Below are positions 43,312 to 51,852 of a stretch of DNA of 64,000 bases, in pieces. The notes beneath the pieces were generated by a model. The model did not search any database. It had not been told where the DNA came from and saw nothing but the letters and a program-made list of their open reading frames with translations. Both the position numbers and the translations under genes were made by a program. This DNA is from an uncultured Lachnospiraceae bacterium (GTDB lineage: Bacteria; Bacillota; Clostridia; Lachnospirales; Lachnospiraceae), in NCBI GenBank assembly GCA_910587095.1, contig CAJUMJ010000058.1, positions 62,001 to 126,000 on the forward strand, in the 5' to 3' direction. Numbering within the stretch: position 1 is the first letter of the stretch; each line of letters starts with the position of its first letter.

Positions 43312-44578
43312 ATTTTATCACATCAGGCCTCAAATTACGAGCCTTTACGCATTCCGCCTGACATCCCATCATCAAAAGCAGGTAATTTCTTCCTATATAG
43401 ACGGAAATCAGGTGCGCCTCCACTACCGTATACACCGCGAACATCACAAAAAGGGCAAGCCCGCAGGCGTCGCGCCGCCTCCATAGCTTTAACAGGAGCC
43501 AAAGATTCGCCGCCACATACAAAATGCCGGGAATCACGCCATAGCGGTAAAACACCTTTACCCAGCCCATATCAAAGTAGTAATTCATGTTGTTCTCACA
43601 GGAAAATGCCGACCAGGTCTGAATCATTCCGTCGTTGTTGTCGGAGTCCGTAAGGGATACAATCCTGCCGCTGATATACCGGTCGATTTTCCCAAGCGCC
43701 ACAATATGCCCGTTGTCTCTCGGATTGCAGTAAAAGAACGCATTCCACTGGGCGTCTTTGACCCGTTTTGCGCAGACCGCCGCGTCCACGGAAAAGGCGA
43801 TGCACAAAAGAAAGACAAGAAAGCCGCACACATAGGGAAAGGTCATCTTTCCGAATCCCTTCGCCAGACTAAAAAGGCAAGCCCCAAGAAGAAACGCGGT
43901 GGTGATCAGCATACTTGTCTTCGAACCGGTAAGCCGATAGACACCTGCGCTTAACAGCATCAAAATAAGATAGCCATACCATTTGATCCGGTCAAACCAG
44001 ACATAAACTCCCAATGCCGCCAGCATAAAGAACATGCACGACAACGCATTGGGATGTCCCATTCCAAGTGTATAGCGGGTTTCCGCCGCCTCCTCCTGCC
44101 CGATGTAAAGCGTAGTCTCCGCCGATTCATGGCCAAAAGCCTGCGTCAGGCTGATCTCCCCGTAAATACCCGTCACCGAGAGCATCACGATGGCAAGACA
44201 ACCTGCCAGAGTCAAATAGAACGTGTATTTTAAAGCCTCCTTAAGGGGAATCCCTTTGCATGCCGCCACAAAAGTTACAAAGCGGATCATATCGTTAGCT
44301 CCCGTTACCCGGTAGGAAACCAGACCGACCACCTCCAGCGCCAAAATGCCGATCCATTCCCGCAGCTCATAGCGGGTGAGCGCAAGCTTACAGGCAAACA
44401 GAAGAAAAGTCAGCCGAAACAGATATCCCTCAATGGGATTGATATAGTTGCTCTTGTCGACGATAACCATAAGCAGTTCGACCGTCAGTCCGATGTAAAA
44501 GACAAGGCGCGGAACCGGACTTTCCTCCCGAAGCCGCCTGTATAAACGCCAGATCCTCTCTTTTCCCCGTTGCAGCAT
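43310..44578 (-). CDS. wzy: O-antigen polymerase-like membrane protein (Wzy candidate)
   Basis: 422 residues with ten to twelve hydrophobic helices. A long external loop at about 250-360 holds KRVKDAQWNAFFYCNPRDNG and DSDNNDGMIQTWSAF-like polar stretches, the Wzy/WaaL layout with arginines in two external loops. The GMGHPNALSCMFFMLAALG segment is also seen in the protein at 32197 as GFTHPNILHITYLML; both are polymerase-like. The start is the ATG at 44578, preceded by AAGGGATAG. It should join repeat units at the outer face. Polymerase assignment rests on topology plus these motifs. Confidence 0.8.
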   Translation of the reverse strand: MLQRGKERIWRLYRRLREESPVPRLVFYIGLTVELLMVIVDKSNYINPIEGYLFRLTFLLFACKLALTRYELREWIGILALEVVGLVSYRVTGANDMIRFVTFVAACKGIPLKEALKYTFYLTLAGCLAIVMLSVTGIYGEISLTQAFGHESAETTLYIGQEEAAETRYTLGMGHPNALSCMFFMLAALGVYVWFDRIKWYGYLILMLLSAGVYRLTGSKTSMLITTAFLLGACLFSLAKGFGKMTFPYVCGFLVFLLCIAFSVDAAVCAKRVKDAQWNAFFYCNPRDNGHIVALGKIDRYISGRIVSLTDSDNNDGMIQTWSAFSCENNMNYYFDMGWVKVFYRYGVIPGILYVAANLWLLLKLWRRRDACGLALFVMFAVYTVVEAHLISVYIGRNYLLLMMGCQAECVKARNLRPDVIK

Positions 44579-44625
44579 ACTTTCTATCCCTTCCTGATCC
44601 AAGCCGGCCCTCCCGCCGCACGTTC

Positions 44626-45567
44626 TTAGCGCCCGAGAACCCGCGCCGCCGTTCCATGCATTCTGCGAAGCCACCGTTTTGCCCTAAGCTTCGCTTTCTT
44701 TCTGATCATCCCTGCTTTTCCGATATCCGGCGCGATGAGAAATCCGTATTCCTCCCGGTGCGTCCGCAAATATTCGGGAAAGCTCCTGTCGATGTCTACC
44801 CTGACAAACTTCGCGTCCCGCTCAAAAATATCCTCTCCGCACAGCAATCTGTCAACAGCCTCATTTATATAATGCCTGTTATTATACTCCTGATGTGCCG
44901 CCGCCTGCACCTTCGCGCCGATACGCTTCGCCACATCCCGCTCGCCGTTTCCGCCCATATACCCGAAATGCCAGCCGCCGTCCGCAACCCTCACACTCCT
45001 TTGATCCTGCGTGGAAACCTCTCTCAGATATACAATGCCCTCCTTCGGCAGATTCGCGAAGCTGCAAACCTTTGTCCCGAGCCATTGCCTGTGTGCCACA
45101 CCCGGAAACTCCCCTGTGATGGAGAGAAGCTTCCCGGAAATCTCCTCCATATTTAAAAAACAGTAAAACATCCGTTGGGCCAGATGGTAAATCTTTGACG
45201 GATCAAAGTTCTCTACAAGAGCCCGGATTACCTCAGGATTTGGAATCTCGTCCACATCGCCGAAAATCACAATGTCATCCGGCTTACATCCCGCCATGCC
45301 TCGTATGAGCTGGTTTTTCTGATACTTATCCCGCTCGTGCGTCGTGACTCCTTCCAGCGGAGAATCGTCCACCGCCACGTAGATAATCTTGTCGGCAAAC
45401 GCCCCGAACTTCTCCCTGTTATTTGCAAAAACCATCTCCTTCGGCTCTCCCGAGAAAGTCACCGTGGACTCCTCCAGCACAAATTTGTCCACATAAGGCG
45501 AAAGAATCTGCATTCTCAGCTTCAAAATATCCAGTTCGTTAAAAAAGGGAACGCAATCATATACCAT
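44626..45567 (-). CDS. Glycosyltransferase family 17 (beta-1,4-GlcNAc transferase-like)
   Basis: 313 residues. YDCVPFFNELDILKLRMQIL at the N-terminus, VDKFVLEESTVTFSGEPKE, and VIFGDVDEIPNPEVI with the DxDE metal site match GT17 closely. Eukaryotic members add the bisecting GlcNAc; bacterial ones are found in surface glycan loci. The C-terminal 30 residues are strongly basic (KKAKLRAKRWLRR) and probably bind membrane phospholipid. The ATG at 45567 shares the AAAATAACACATG context with the start at 55105. Family sure, sugar inferred. Confidence 0.9.
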   Translation of the reverse strand: MVYDCVPFFNELDILKLRMQILSPYVDKFVLEESTVTFSGEPKEMVFANNREKFGAFADKIIYVAVDDSPLEGVTTHERDKYQKNQLIRGMAGCKPDDIVIFGDVDEIPNPEVIRALVENFDPSKIYHLAQRMFYCFLNMEEISGKLLSITGEFPGVAHRQWLGTKVCSFANLPKEGIVYLREVSTQDQRSVRVADGGWHFGYMGGNGERDVAKRIGAKVQAAAHQEYNNRHYINEAVDRLLCGEDIFERDAKFVRVDIDRSFPEYLRTHREEYGFLIAPDIGKAGMIRKKAKLRAKRWLRRMHGTAARVLGR

Positions 45568-45590
45568 GTGTTATTTTATCCTCTTCGTTG

Positions 45591-46346
45591 TTATTTGGAA
45601 AACCTTCGCCAAAACAGAAAGGGGCGGATCACATTCTTTGCTCTCTGCCAGCCGACCTTCCACGGATTGGAAAACTTCGGATACGCCGCGTTTCTTCCCC
45701 GCCATTTGTGAAAGAGAAAAGGCGCCTCCACATCCTCAATCTCCGGAATCATGTGCTCGTGTCCGAAATATTTGGCCACTTCAATCGGGGCAAACCGCAT
45801 ACCTGCCTCCTCGATCTCATTTCTGTATTTGCAGCAGAGAAAGATGTCCTCATTGTACTCGTCCTCCTTCTCTATCTTTTCCCATTTAAGGCCCGCCCCC
45901 GCCGGAAAATCCATCAGCCTTTTGCTGCGGATGGAAACGCTGTTTCCCACCCGGACAAGCCTGCCTTTTGCGTCCCGGTAGGAATAATCGTTTTCCGGCA
46001 AAGGCCAGGGCGAACCGATATAATCATAGTGAAGAAACTCCTCCCGCCAGCTCTCGGGATGCACGACAAAACCGTCCGCATGGACAATGAGCGCAAACTC
46101 CGTGTGAATATGATCCCCAAGCTCGTACACCATCTTGTAATTAAACTTGTCGATATCGTCAAGCTTCGACGTGTGGGAATAGCGGATGGATTTTGGAAGG
46201 GAAAGCGGTTTTCTGTGCGTGATAAGCACCACATCCCCAAACTCGATCCCCCGCATACTGTACTCCATGGCGCGGATCGTCTCATAAATATTCACACTCG
46301 TCATAGCCGCCAATGTGACGTTCGGCAGTTTTAGCTTTTCTCCCAT
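45591..46346 (-). CDS. DUF5672 glycosyltransferase-like protein
   Basis: 251 residues. Opens LPNVTLAAMTSVNIYETIRAM, then FALIVHADGFVVHPESWREEF (outline: HADGFV) and GNSVSIRSKRLM, with the ending EYNEDIFLCCKYRNEIEEAGMRFAP (outline: NEDIFLC) and APFLFHKW. These are features of DUF5672 proteins, which look like small GT-A transferases and occur in glycan clusters. The HADG segment likely serves as the metal or donor site. It lies between GT17 and DUF6056 genes with gaps of 23 and 9 bp. No reaction is known to me. Confidence 0.8.
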   Translation of the reverse strand: MGEKLKLPNVTLAAMTSVNIYETIRAMEYSMRGIEFGDVVLITHRKPLSLPKSIRYSHTSKLDDIDKFNYKMVYELGDHIHTEFALIVHADGFVVHPESWREEFLHYDYIGSPWPLPENDYSYRDAKGRLVRVGNSVSIRSKRLMDFPAGAGLKWEKIEKEDEYNEDIFLCCKYRNEIEEAGMRFAPIEVAKYFGHEHMIPEIEDVEAPFLFHKWRGRNAAYPKFSNPWKVGWQRAKNVIRPFLFWRRFSK

Positions 46347-46355
46347 AAAGATACC

Positions 46356-47903
46356 TCAGTCCTCTTCCTGCGCCAGTCTCACGCTCTCCTTGTGGTAGTA
46401 GCGGGTCACCGCCAGATTCAGCCAGTTGCCGGGATCCTCTTTCAGATCCTCAAAGGAAAACAGGTGCGGTCTTTCGCTGTAAGGTGATATCACCACATCC
46501 GTGATCTCTTCGTCCGTGTAGAGCGCATGGCGCTCCATGGCCTCCTCGTAGAAAACCTGCCCTTCCCCGTTGAGAAGGGAGCGGAGCGCGGAAACGCTTG
46601 TGTACGTATTTTTGTCCGCCGTAAGCACCCATACGGCCAGGAGCAGGAAGAGACATACCATGCTCATCCGGCCCCCCGCCCGCTCCAGAAACTCGCCAAG
46701 AGAGGCCGCGGCGCTCCCAAAATCCTCCCGCTTTTTGTGCGAAAACCAGCCAAACCAGTAAGTCGTCACAAGCAAAACGGCCAGATAATAAGTCATCTGA
46801 ATGATATTATCCACCCTGGAAAGGCCCGTCATACCCACCGCGTAGAGAGTCGGCGTAAACATGGCGGAGAGTACACAGTAAGCACCGGCCGTCACCAACA
46901 CCGGATGGGAAAATTCGCTCCTGGACGCTTTCGCCATCTTCCAGAGAAGGGGCAGCAACGCCAGCCACATAAGGATTACAAACGCAGGCGTCCAGCGGAT
47001 CGCAAAAACGGCCGTATTATAAAAGGATAAAAAAACCGATTGCACCGCAGAATACCCCTCATCCGTATCAAGGCTCCCCCGTATACCGTTGCCGGGTGCA
47101 AGCGTGTTGAAAAGGAAGCCGATGCTTCCCGTCAAAAGCGGAATGACAGCAATCGCTATTTTATTTCTCTTTTCAAACAGGACGTAGAGTACGAGGAAAA
47201 CCATGAGAATTTCCGCCTGCAGCCCCGTCACCAGATTGCCGCCTCCGACAATCGCCGCAAGAACGGCGGACACGGCGCAGCAGACAATCGCACGCCACCT
47301 TTTCTCCGTGAGAATCATACATGACATGAGTGTCAGCAAAAAGAACCAAACCGACTGCATCAGCACATAGTGGGTGGCCCCATTGTACCAGTAAATACCT
47401 TCGAAAGGCGCCTCGATCACCTGATAAAACACAAACACCAGAAGAAACATGGCCAAAGACGCTCCTGTCTTCTCACAGCCCAGCCACCCGGTTAGAATAT
47501 GCCGTCCAAGCAAAAAAGAAGATATGGCAAACATGCCGATCATCAGCACCGGAACCACCCATGCCGCCCCGTAGTAAAAGTTCATGGGGCACATTCCCAT
47601 CAGGAAACAGGAGATATATGTGCCCTGCCAATTTTGGTAAAACTCCATATTCTGCTTCCATGCGGACTGCACGGAAGCCGCAAAAGACCCCGTCTCCTGC
47701 CATGTGTCGTGCACCTGTCTGCCGTAATCATAGTCGTCTATGCACATGACATTGTATTTTCCAAGCAGCAAAAGCGGAAGCAGGGACAAAATCAATAATC
47801 CTGCCGCCAGAATCACCGCCCGCCTGCCGCTTACGGCACTGTTTATCCTGTCGTTTATTTTCCCTTCCGTCATATATCCTGCCTTTTCCTCTTTAACCTC
47901 CAT
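46356..47903 (-). CDS. DUF6056 multi-spanning membrane protein
   Basis: 515 residues. About eleven hydrophobic helices. After the first comes MCIDDYDYGRQVHDTW, an acidic external loop with DDxD as in GT-C enzymes, then FYQNWQGTYISCFL, a stretch I associate with DUF6056. The C-terminus carries a hydrophilic external tail (about 430-515). It could be a lipid-phosphate-sugar-dependent transferase or polymerase. Start is the ATG at 47903; another ATG ten codons on (47873), with AGGA ahead, is also possible. The first gene after the repeat-containing gap at 47.92-47.97 kb. Function not established. Confidence 0.75.
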   Translation of the reverse strand: MEVKEEKAGYMTEGKINDRINSAVSGRRAVILAAGLLILSLLPLLLLGKYNVMCIDDYDYGRQVHDTWQETGSFAASVQSAWKQNMEFYQNWQGTYISCFLMGMCPMNFYYGAAWVVPVLMIGMFAISSFLLGRHILTGWLGCEKTGASLAMFLLVFVFYQVIEAPFEGIYWYNGATHYVLMQSVWFFLLTLMSCMILTEKRWRAIVCCAVSAVLAAIVGGGNLVTGLQAEILMVFLVLYVLFEKRNKIAIAVIPLLTGSIGFLFNTLAPGNGIRGSLDTDEGYSAVQSVFLSFYNTAVFAIRWTPAFVILMWLALLPLLWKMAKASRSEFSHPVLVTAGAYCVLSAMFTPTLYAVGMTGLSRVDNIIQMTYYLAVLLVTTYWFGWFSHKKREDFGSAAASLGEFLERAGGRMSMVCLFLLLAVWVLTADKNTYTSVSALRSLLNGEGQVFYEEAMERHALYTDEEITDVVISPYSERPHLFSFEDLKEDPGNWLNLAVTRYYHKESVRLAQEED

Positions 47904-47921
47904 GATTCGCTTGCTCGTCCT

Positions 47922-47966
47922 GGAGAATGCCCGTTTTTCGGAATTCTGCTCTTCTCACACTTCTCA
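47922..47966 (-). repeat. Palindromic intergenic repeat, partial copy 3
   Basis: GGAGAATGCCC at 47922-47932 matches the hairpin arm at 60543, and CTCTTCTCACAC at 47949-47960 matches 60645-60656. A second CTTCTCACA follows in tandem, running into the TGA stop of the GT11-like gene (47966-47964). The AGAAT..CCG/CGG..ATTCT pairing makes an imperfect hairpin. It is a degenerate relative of the repeats at 7.8, 18.4 and 60.6 kb. Confidence 0.6.
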
Positions 47967-48989
47967 CATTTTTAGCCGCCGCAGCACGCCTCTTCCGATC
48001 TTGCACAGATACGCCTTCTTATAAATATACTGCGCGTGGAGCTTTCCCGAAAAAAGTCTTGCTCCCGTCGGCCTCACGTTCAATCTCTTATATTTGGCAC
48101 TAGTCTCCTTATACCGCGCCAGCTCTTCCCTGCACTCCTTTGCCGTAAACAGTCTGCCTTTCCTGTCCATATAGTGAAAAAGGCTGTAAATATTCTGTTC
48201 CGAAGCCCAGTAGCCGTCCGACACATTATGCCTGGCCCAATACTTGGGCGCGATGGCAAATTGCAGCGTCTCGCTTGTATGTGCCGGCAGACAGGCAAAG
48301 GAAGAGTTTGAGAGCAATAAATAATGGGCGTTTTTTATTGTGACATAATCTTTCGCAATGTCAAAGTGATGCGCCTCGATACCTGGCAGAATCTTGTTCG
48401 CCGTCTTCACATCGTCCGTGACAATCAAAAATTCCATATCCGGGCGGATTCTCTTCATCTCCTTCATCCCGTTTATCCAATACCTGCGGCCGATCAGAAG
48501 CTCCGGGCTGCCCGTATACTCGCCGCCCCGCATATTGATGACGCAAAGGTTCTCTCTGCTGTACTCATAGGAATCATACGCCGGCTTCACCTTAAGCCAT
48601 TCTCTCACCTGCGGCAGATATTTGATAAAATAGGACTCGTCCTGCATGTTCCCGTAAATCAGCGTGTTGTCCTCCACCTGATGTATGCCGGGATCCGCCC
48701 CCGCCACGTAACAGCCATGGGTCAGGTCATGCGCCGAGTTTCCGATGTAGAGACGCTCCTCCACATCGTGATATATCCTGAAATTTTTCTTTTCTTCCTT
48801 TGTAATCGCATGTCCCAAATCCATATCCATGAAGTACATGCCCCTGTCGCTGTGGATATTGACCGCAAACCGCTCCTGGCCGGCCGTGCCAAACTCACAG
48901 CCCCTCTCCAATGCCACCGCCCTGGCCGTCACATAGCAAAAAAGCTGGTTTCCAAGCCCCTGGCCGTCTATAAACTCTGTCCCTATCAT
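47964..48989 (-). CDS. GT11-like glycosyltransferase with altered donor motif
   Basis: 341 residues. The N-terminus DGQGLGNQLFCYVTARAVAL is the GT11 signature (normally GGLGNQ). Where other members have HxRRxD, this protein has INMRGGEYTGSPELL, so His and the second Arg are replaced and Asp is Glu. The C-terminal LSNSSFACLPAHTSE replaces SNSTFSWW. A long C-terminal extension (about 60 basic residues) follows. This could be a transferase for a donor other than GDP-fucose, or an inactive relative. It lies 28 bp after the ABC flippase gene. Confidence 0.75.
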   Translation of the reverse strand: MIGTEFIDGQGLGNQLFCYVTARAVALERGCEFGTAGQERFAVNIHSDRGMYFMDMDLGHAITKEEKKNFRIYHDVEERLYIGNSAHDLTHGCYVAGADPGIHQVEDNTLIYGNMQDESYFIKYLPQVREWLKVKPAYDSYEYSRENLCVINMRGGEYTGSPELLIGRRYWINGMKEMKRIRPDMEFLIVTDDVKTANKILPGIEAHHFDIAKDYVTIKNAHYLLLSNSSFACLPAHTSETLQFAIAPKYWARHNVSDGYWASEQNIYSLFHYMDRKGRLFTAKECREELARYKETSAKYKRLNVRPTGARLFSGKLHAQYIYKKAYLCKIGRGVLRRLKM

Positions 48990-49017
48990 CCGATTTTACA
49001 AATCCCTTTCTAAATTT

Positions 49018-50796
49018 CTATTCCTGCAATGTTGTCCGCGTAATCTTTTCGTTTTCTACTTTGTAGATCACGTCGCACTTGGCGATCGTGTTCAGGCGGT
49101 GAGCGATAATCACCATCGTCTTCTTTCCGTGGAAGCTGTTGACCGCCTCCATGACCGCCGCCTCGGTATCGCCGTCCAAAGCGGATGTGGCTTCGTCAAA
49201 TACAAGAATCTCGGGGTTATGGTAAAGCGCCCTCGCAATTCCAAGCCTCTGCCTCTGCCCGCCGGAAATTCTGACACCCCTGTCACCTATGGCCGTATCA
49301 AGTCCTTCCGGCAGTTCCTCCACAAAACTCTTTAGCTGCGCTTCCTCCAGCACCTCCCATATGCGCCTCTCGTCAATCTTGTCCGCGTCGATGCCGAAGG
49401 CAATATTGTCTCTGATGGACTCGTCAATCAGATAAATAGACTGGGGAATATAGCCGATCTTCGCAAGCCAGGACGGATAGTTTTCAAAAATATCCCTGCC
49501 ATCGCAGGTGATTGTCCCGGACTGTACATGCAAAAGTCCAAGTAAAATATCCACGATCGTTGATTTGCCCGCGCCGGAAGGCCCCATAATGCCCACCGAC
49601 TGCCCTTTTTTGATCTCCATGTGGGCGTCCGTGAAAATAGGTTTTTCCGTGTTCGGATAAGTAAAGCTGATATGGTCGAGCACGATCCTGTCCGCAAGCG
49701 CAAGCGGACTATCCTCCTCCTGCCCTCGCGCTTCCTTCGTCAGTCCTGTCACACTTCCGTTCACATCCTGCTTCATGTTCTCCGTCAGGTTCTCGTACAG
49801 ATAATCAAGACAAGGCTGCGCGTAGGCAATCTCAGACAAATATGTGTTAATGCGGTTTGTCGCCGGCATCACCCTCACCGCCGCGGCCGCAAAAGCCATG
49901 AGCTGAGGCATCAGCACCGTGAGATCGCCGTCCTCCAACATATAGACAAGGATAAAGGTTAGCATCGCCGCGATAAAGATCGCCTCGATCAGTAGTCTCG
50001 GCGTATTGTTTAACACCGCGTAGTTTCTCGCCACATTAGCCCCGATAGCGCCGCTCTCGTAATAGTTGCACACAAAAAACTCTTCCCGGTGCAGCACTTT
50101 TACATCCTTCAGGCCGTAGATCGACTGGATTCTCCACTTGGCTATCCGCGACTGGATCTCCTGATTCCTTCGCCCGATCGTATTAAGCCTTGGTTTGAGA
50201 ACTCTCGTGATTATCAGCGTCATACCTAAAAACAGAACGCCGCAGCCAATGGAAATCAGGGGACTCACCCTAACCAGCACAATGCAGATGGACACCGCCA
50301 CCACAATTTCCGTGGTCATCTGGATCAACACCAGAATCAACTGGAACGCGTTTGGAATATCACTGTCCGTCAGCCGGAAAACCGTGGGAATATCCGCGCC
50401 CAAATAATCCTCGTAGGGACGGTTTAAAAATTCCCGCATCACACGGCTTATCATTCGATTGCGGTTTCTGGTCACAAAAGTATTCTGCACAAAAGTCAAA
50501 AACAAAAGATACGCATTCTTAAATATAAAAATGACAATCAGCGCGCCCAGCATCATAACGATGAGATCCCTGGAGGAGGTAACTCCCAAAAAGGCGGCAA
50601 TCCGGCTCACCAGCTCATTTTCCATAACCTTGTCCGGCGCCATGACCGCCTCCGCTACAGGAAGCATCATAGAGACTCCCATAGTCTCCAAAATACCACC
50701 GATCAAAATGAGAACGGCCAGACCTCCAAGCTGCCAGAGCTGTTTCCTGTCGAAGAGGTATGCTATCTTTTGCAGAAGCGTTACTTTTTTTTCCAT
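49018..50796 (-). CDS. ABC transporter, fused permease and ATPase, PglK-type glycan flippase
   Basis: 592 residues. Six-helix membrane domain at about 20-305; ATPase domain with Walker A GPSGAGKST near 405, ISGGQRQR near 510, ILVFDEATSALDGDTE near 531 and AHRLNT near 565. A TATAAT-like sequence (50818-50823) lies in the 39-bp gap upstream, but no -35 box is seen. AAGGAAAG serves as the ribosome site. Lies between two GT11-type genes, suggesting that it exports a fucosylated intermediate. Third such flippase in the locus. Confidence 0.93.
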   Translation of the reverse strand: MEKKVTLLQKIAYLFDRKQLWQLGGLAVLILIGGILETMGVSMMLPVAEAVMAPDKVMENELVSRIAAFLGVTSSRDLIVMMLGALIVIFIFKNAYLLFLTFVQNTFVTRNRNRMISRVMREFLNRPYEDYLGADIPTVFRLTDSDIPNAFQLILVLIQMTTEIVVAVSICIVLVRVSPLISIGCGVLFLGMTLIITRVLKPRLNTIGRRNQEIQSRIAKWRIQSIYGLKDVKVLHREEFFVCNYYESGAIGANVARNYAVLNNTPRLLIEAIFIAAMLTFILVYMLEDGDLTVLMPQLMAFAAAAVRVMPATNRINTYLSEIAYAQPCLDYLYENLTENMKQDVNGSVTGLTKEARGQEEDSPLALADRIVLDHISFTYPNTEKPIFTDAHMEIKKGQSVGIMGPSGAGKSTIVDILLGLLHVQSGTITCDGRDIFENYPSWLAKIGYIPQSIYLIDESIRDNIAFGIDADKIDERRIWEVLEEAQLKSFVEELPEGLDTAIGDRGVRISGGQRQRLGIARALYHNPEILVFDEATSALDGDTEAAVMEAVNSFHGKKTMVIIAHRLNTIAKCDVIYKVENEKITRTTLQE

Positions 50797-50835
50797 ATTG
50801 TACTCTGTTCTTTCCTTATTATAATATAATCCGCT

Positions 50836-51804
50836 CTAAATTTGTATCCTGCACATATCCGGCCGGTACAAGTCGCTGCAATCCGCCCCGTTGAGCCATC
50901 GGCTTGGTGCAAAAACCGTTTTATCGGGATTTTTATTTAAGTAGGAAGCCCACCAGCCAAAACTGCTGTTAGCCAAAATATGATGCCTGCAGAGGCTCAT
51001 GAGAACAAATTCCGCATAATCGTTATCCGAATCCTTCGGAAGCGCAATCCATTCGATATCGGAATCGCAAATCACGGATACCGCATCTCTTTGCGTTCCG
51101 TCGCCGCTCTCCTCTGTAAGCTGTCTTCTTGCCCACTCCCTGTCGTTTGTAAAAAGAAAGAATCGGCATTCCGGATACCTCTCCCGCATCCGTCGCATTC
51201 CTTCCATATAATATGCCTTGGTACAGTTGCCTCCAAAAAGCGCCTGGTTCTCGGAAGTCAGATAATCGCCTCCGCGTATATGCACACTCACAGAACATGT
51301 GTTATCAATATCTTCCGCGTACTCCCGCGGAAACTTCCCTGCCTTTCCCCCCGTGGACATGCCTGCTCTCTCCCATACGCCCGCCTGCCGCAGGTAAGCA
51401 ACCAGCCTGTCCGTGTCATACGCCGCCAAAACTTCTTCCTTCACTTCCCGGAAATACTTTTCCGACTGCCAGTAGCCTTCCAGATAAATATCATCCCAGC
51501 CAAGCACCTCCGGCATGAAAAGTTTGCTCCCCTCAAAGTAGGATTTTTTATGCCTGCCAAAAAGCTTCCTTCTCACCCTGTGCCATGGCAAGAGCGAGGA
51601 ATCAAGCATTTGCCGAAGCTCCTTTGCCGTAGGCCGCTCGTAGGCAATTCCGAAAGGTGAAAGAGCGGGAATCCTCTGCGCATCCTCCGCAAATCCCGAA
51701 ATATCGTCGATCTTCACCTCTTTACCCATGCTCTTCAATTTTAAATACAGGGCATACTGGAACATCTGATTTCCCAAGCCGCCCGACAACTGTACGATAA
51801 CCAT
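50836..51804 (-). CDS. Alpha-1,2-fucosyltransferase family (GT11)
   Basis: 322 residues. VIVQLSGGLGNQMFQYALYLKL (outline: GGLGNQMFQYA), SVSVHIRGGDYLTSE and LANSSFGWWASYLN. The donor motif is HIRGGDY, with the second Arg replaced by Gly, a variation found in some GT11 groups. It has an insertion of about 25 residues before this motif. The AAAGG ribosome site lies between the ATG and the palindrome at 51819-51836. Its upstream neighbour is a GT2 gene and its downstream one an ABC flippase. Confidence 0.9.
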   Translation of the reverse strand: MVIVQLSGGLGNQMFQYALYLKLKSMGKEVKIDDISGFAEDAQRIPALSPFGIAYERPTAKELRQMLDSSLLPWHRVRRKLFGRHKKSYFEGSKLFMPEVLGWDDIYLEGYWQSEKYFREVKEEVLAAYDTDRLVAYLRQAGVWERAGMSTGGKAGKFPREYAEDIDNTCSVSVHIRGGDYLTSENQALFGGNCTKAYYMEGMRRMRERYPECRFFLFTNDREWARRQLTEESGDGTQRDAVSVICDSDIEWIALPKDSDNDYAEFVLMSLCRHHILANSSFGWWASYLNKNPDKTVFAPSRWLNGADCSDLYRPDMCRIQI

Positions 51805-51818
51805 CTTTGCCTTTCTTT

Positions 51819-51836
51819 AAATAGCAGCTGCTATTT
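51819..51836. repeat. Perfect 18-bp palindrome upstream of a GT11 gene
   Basis: AAATAGCAGCTGCTATTT is a perfect inverted repeat centred on CAGCTG, 15 bp before the ATG at 51804. As RNA it would form a 7- or 8-bp hairpin just ahead of the ribosome site; as DNA it looks like an operator for a dimeric regulator. No U tract follows. Confidence 0.6.
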
Positions 51837-51852
51837 CCCGTCCTCTGTGGCT

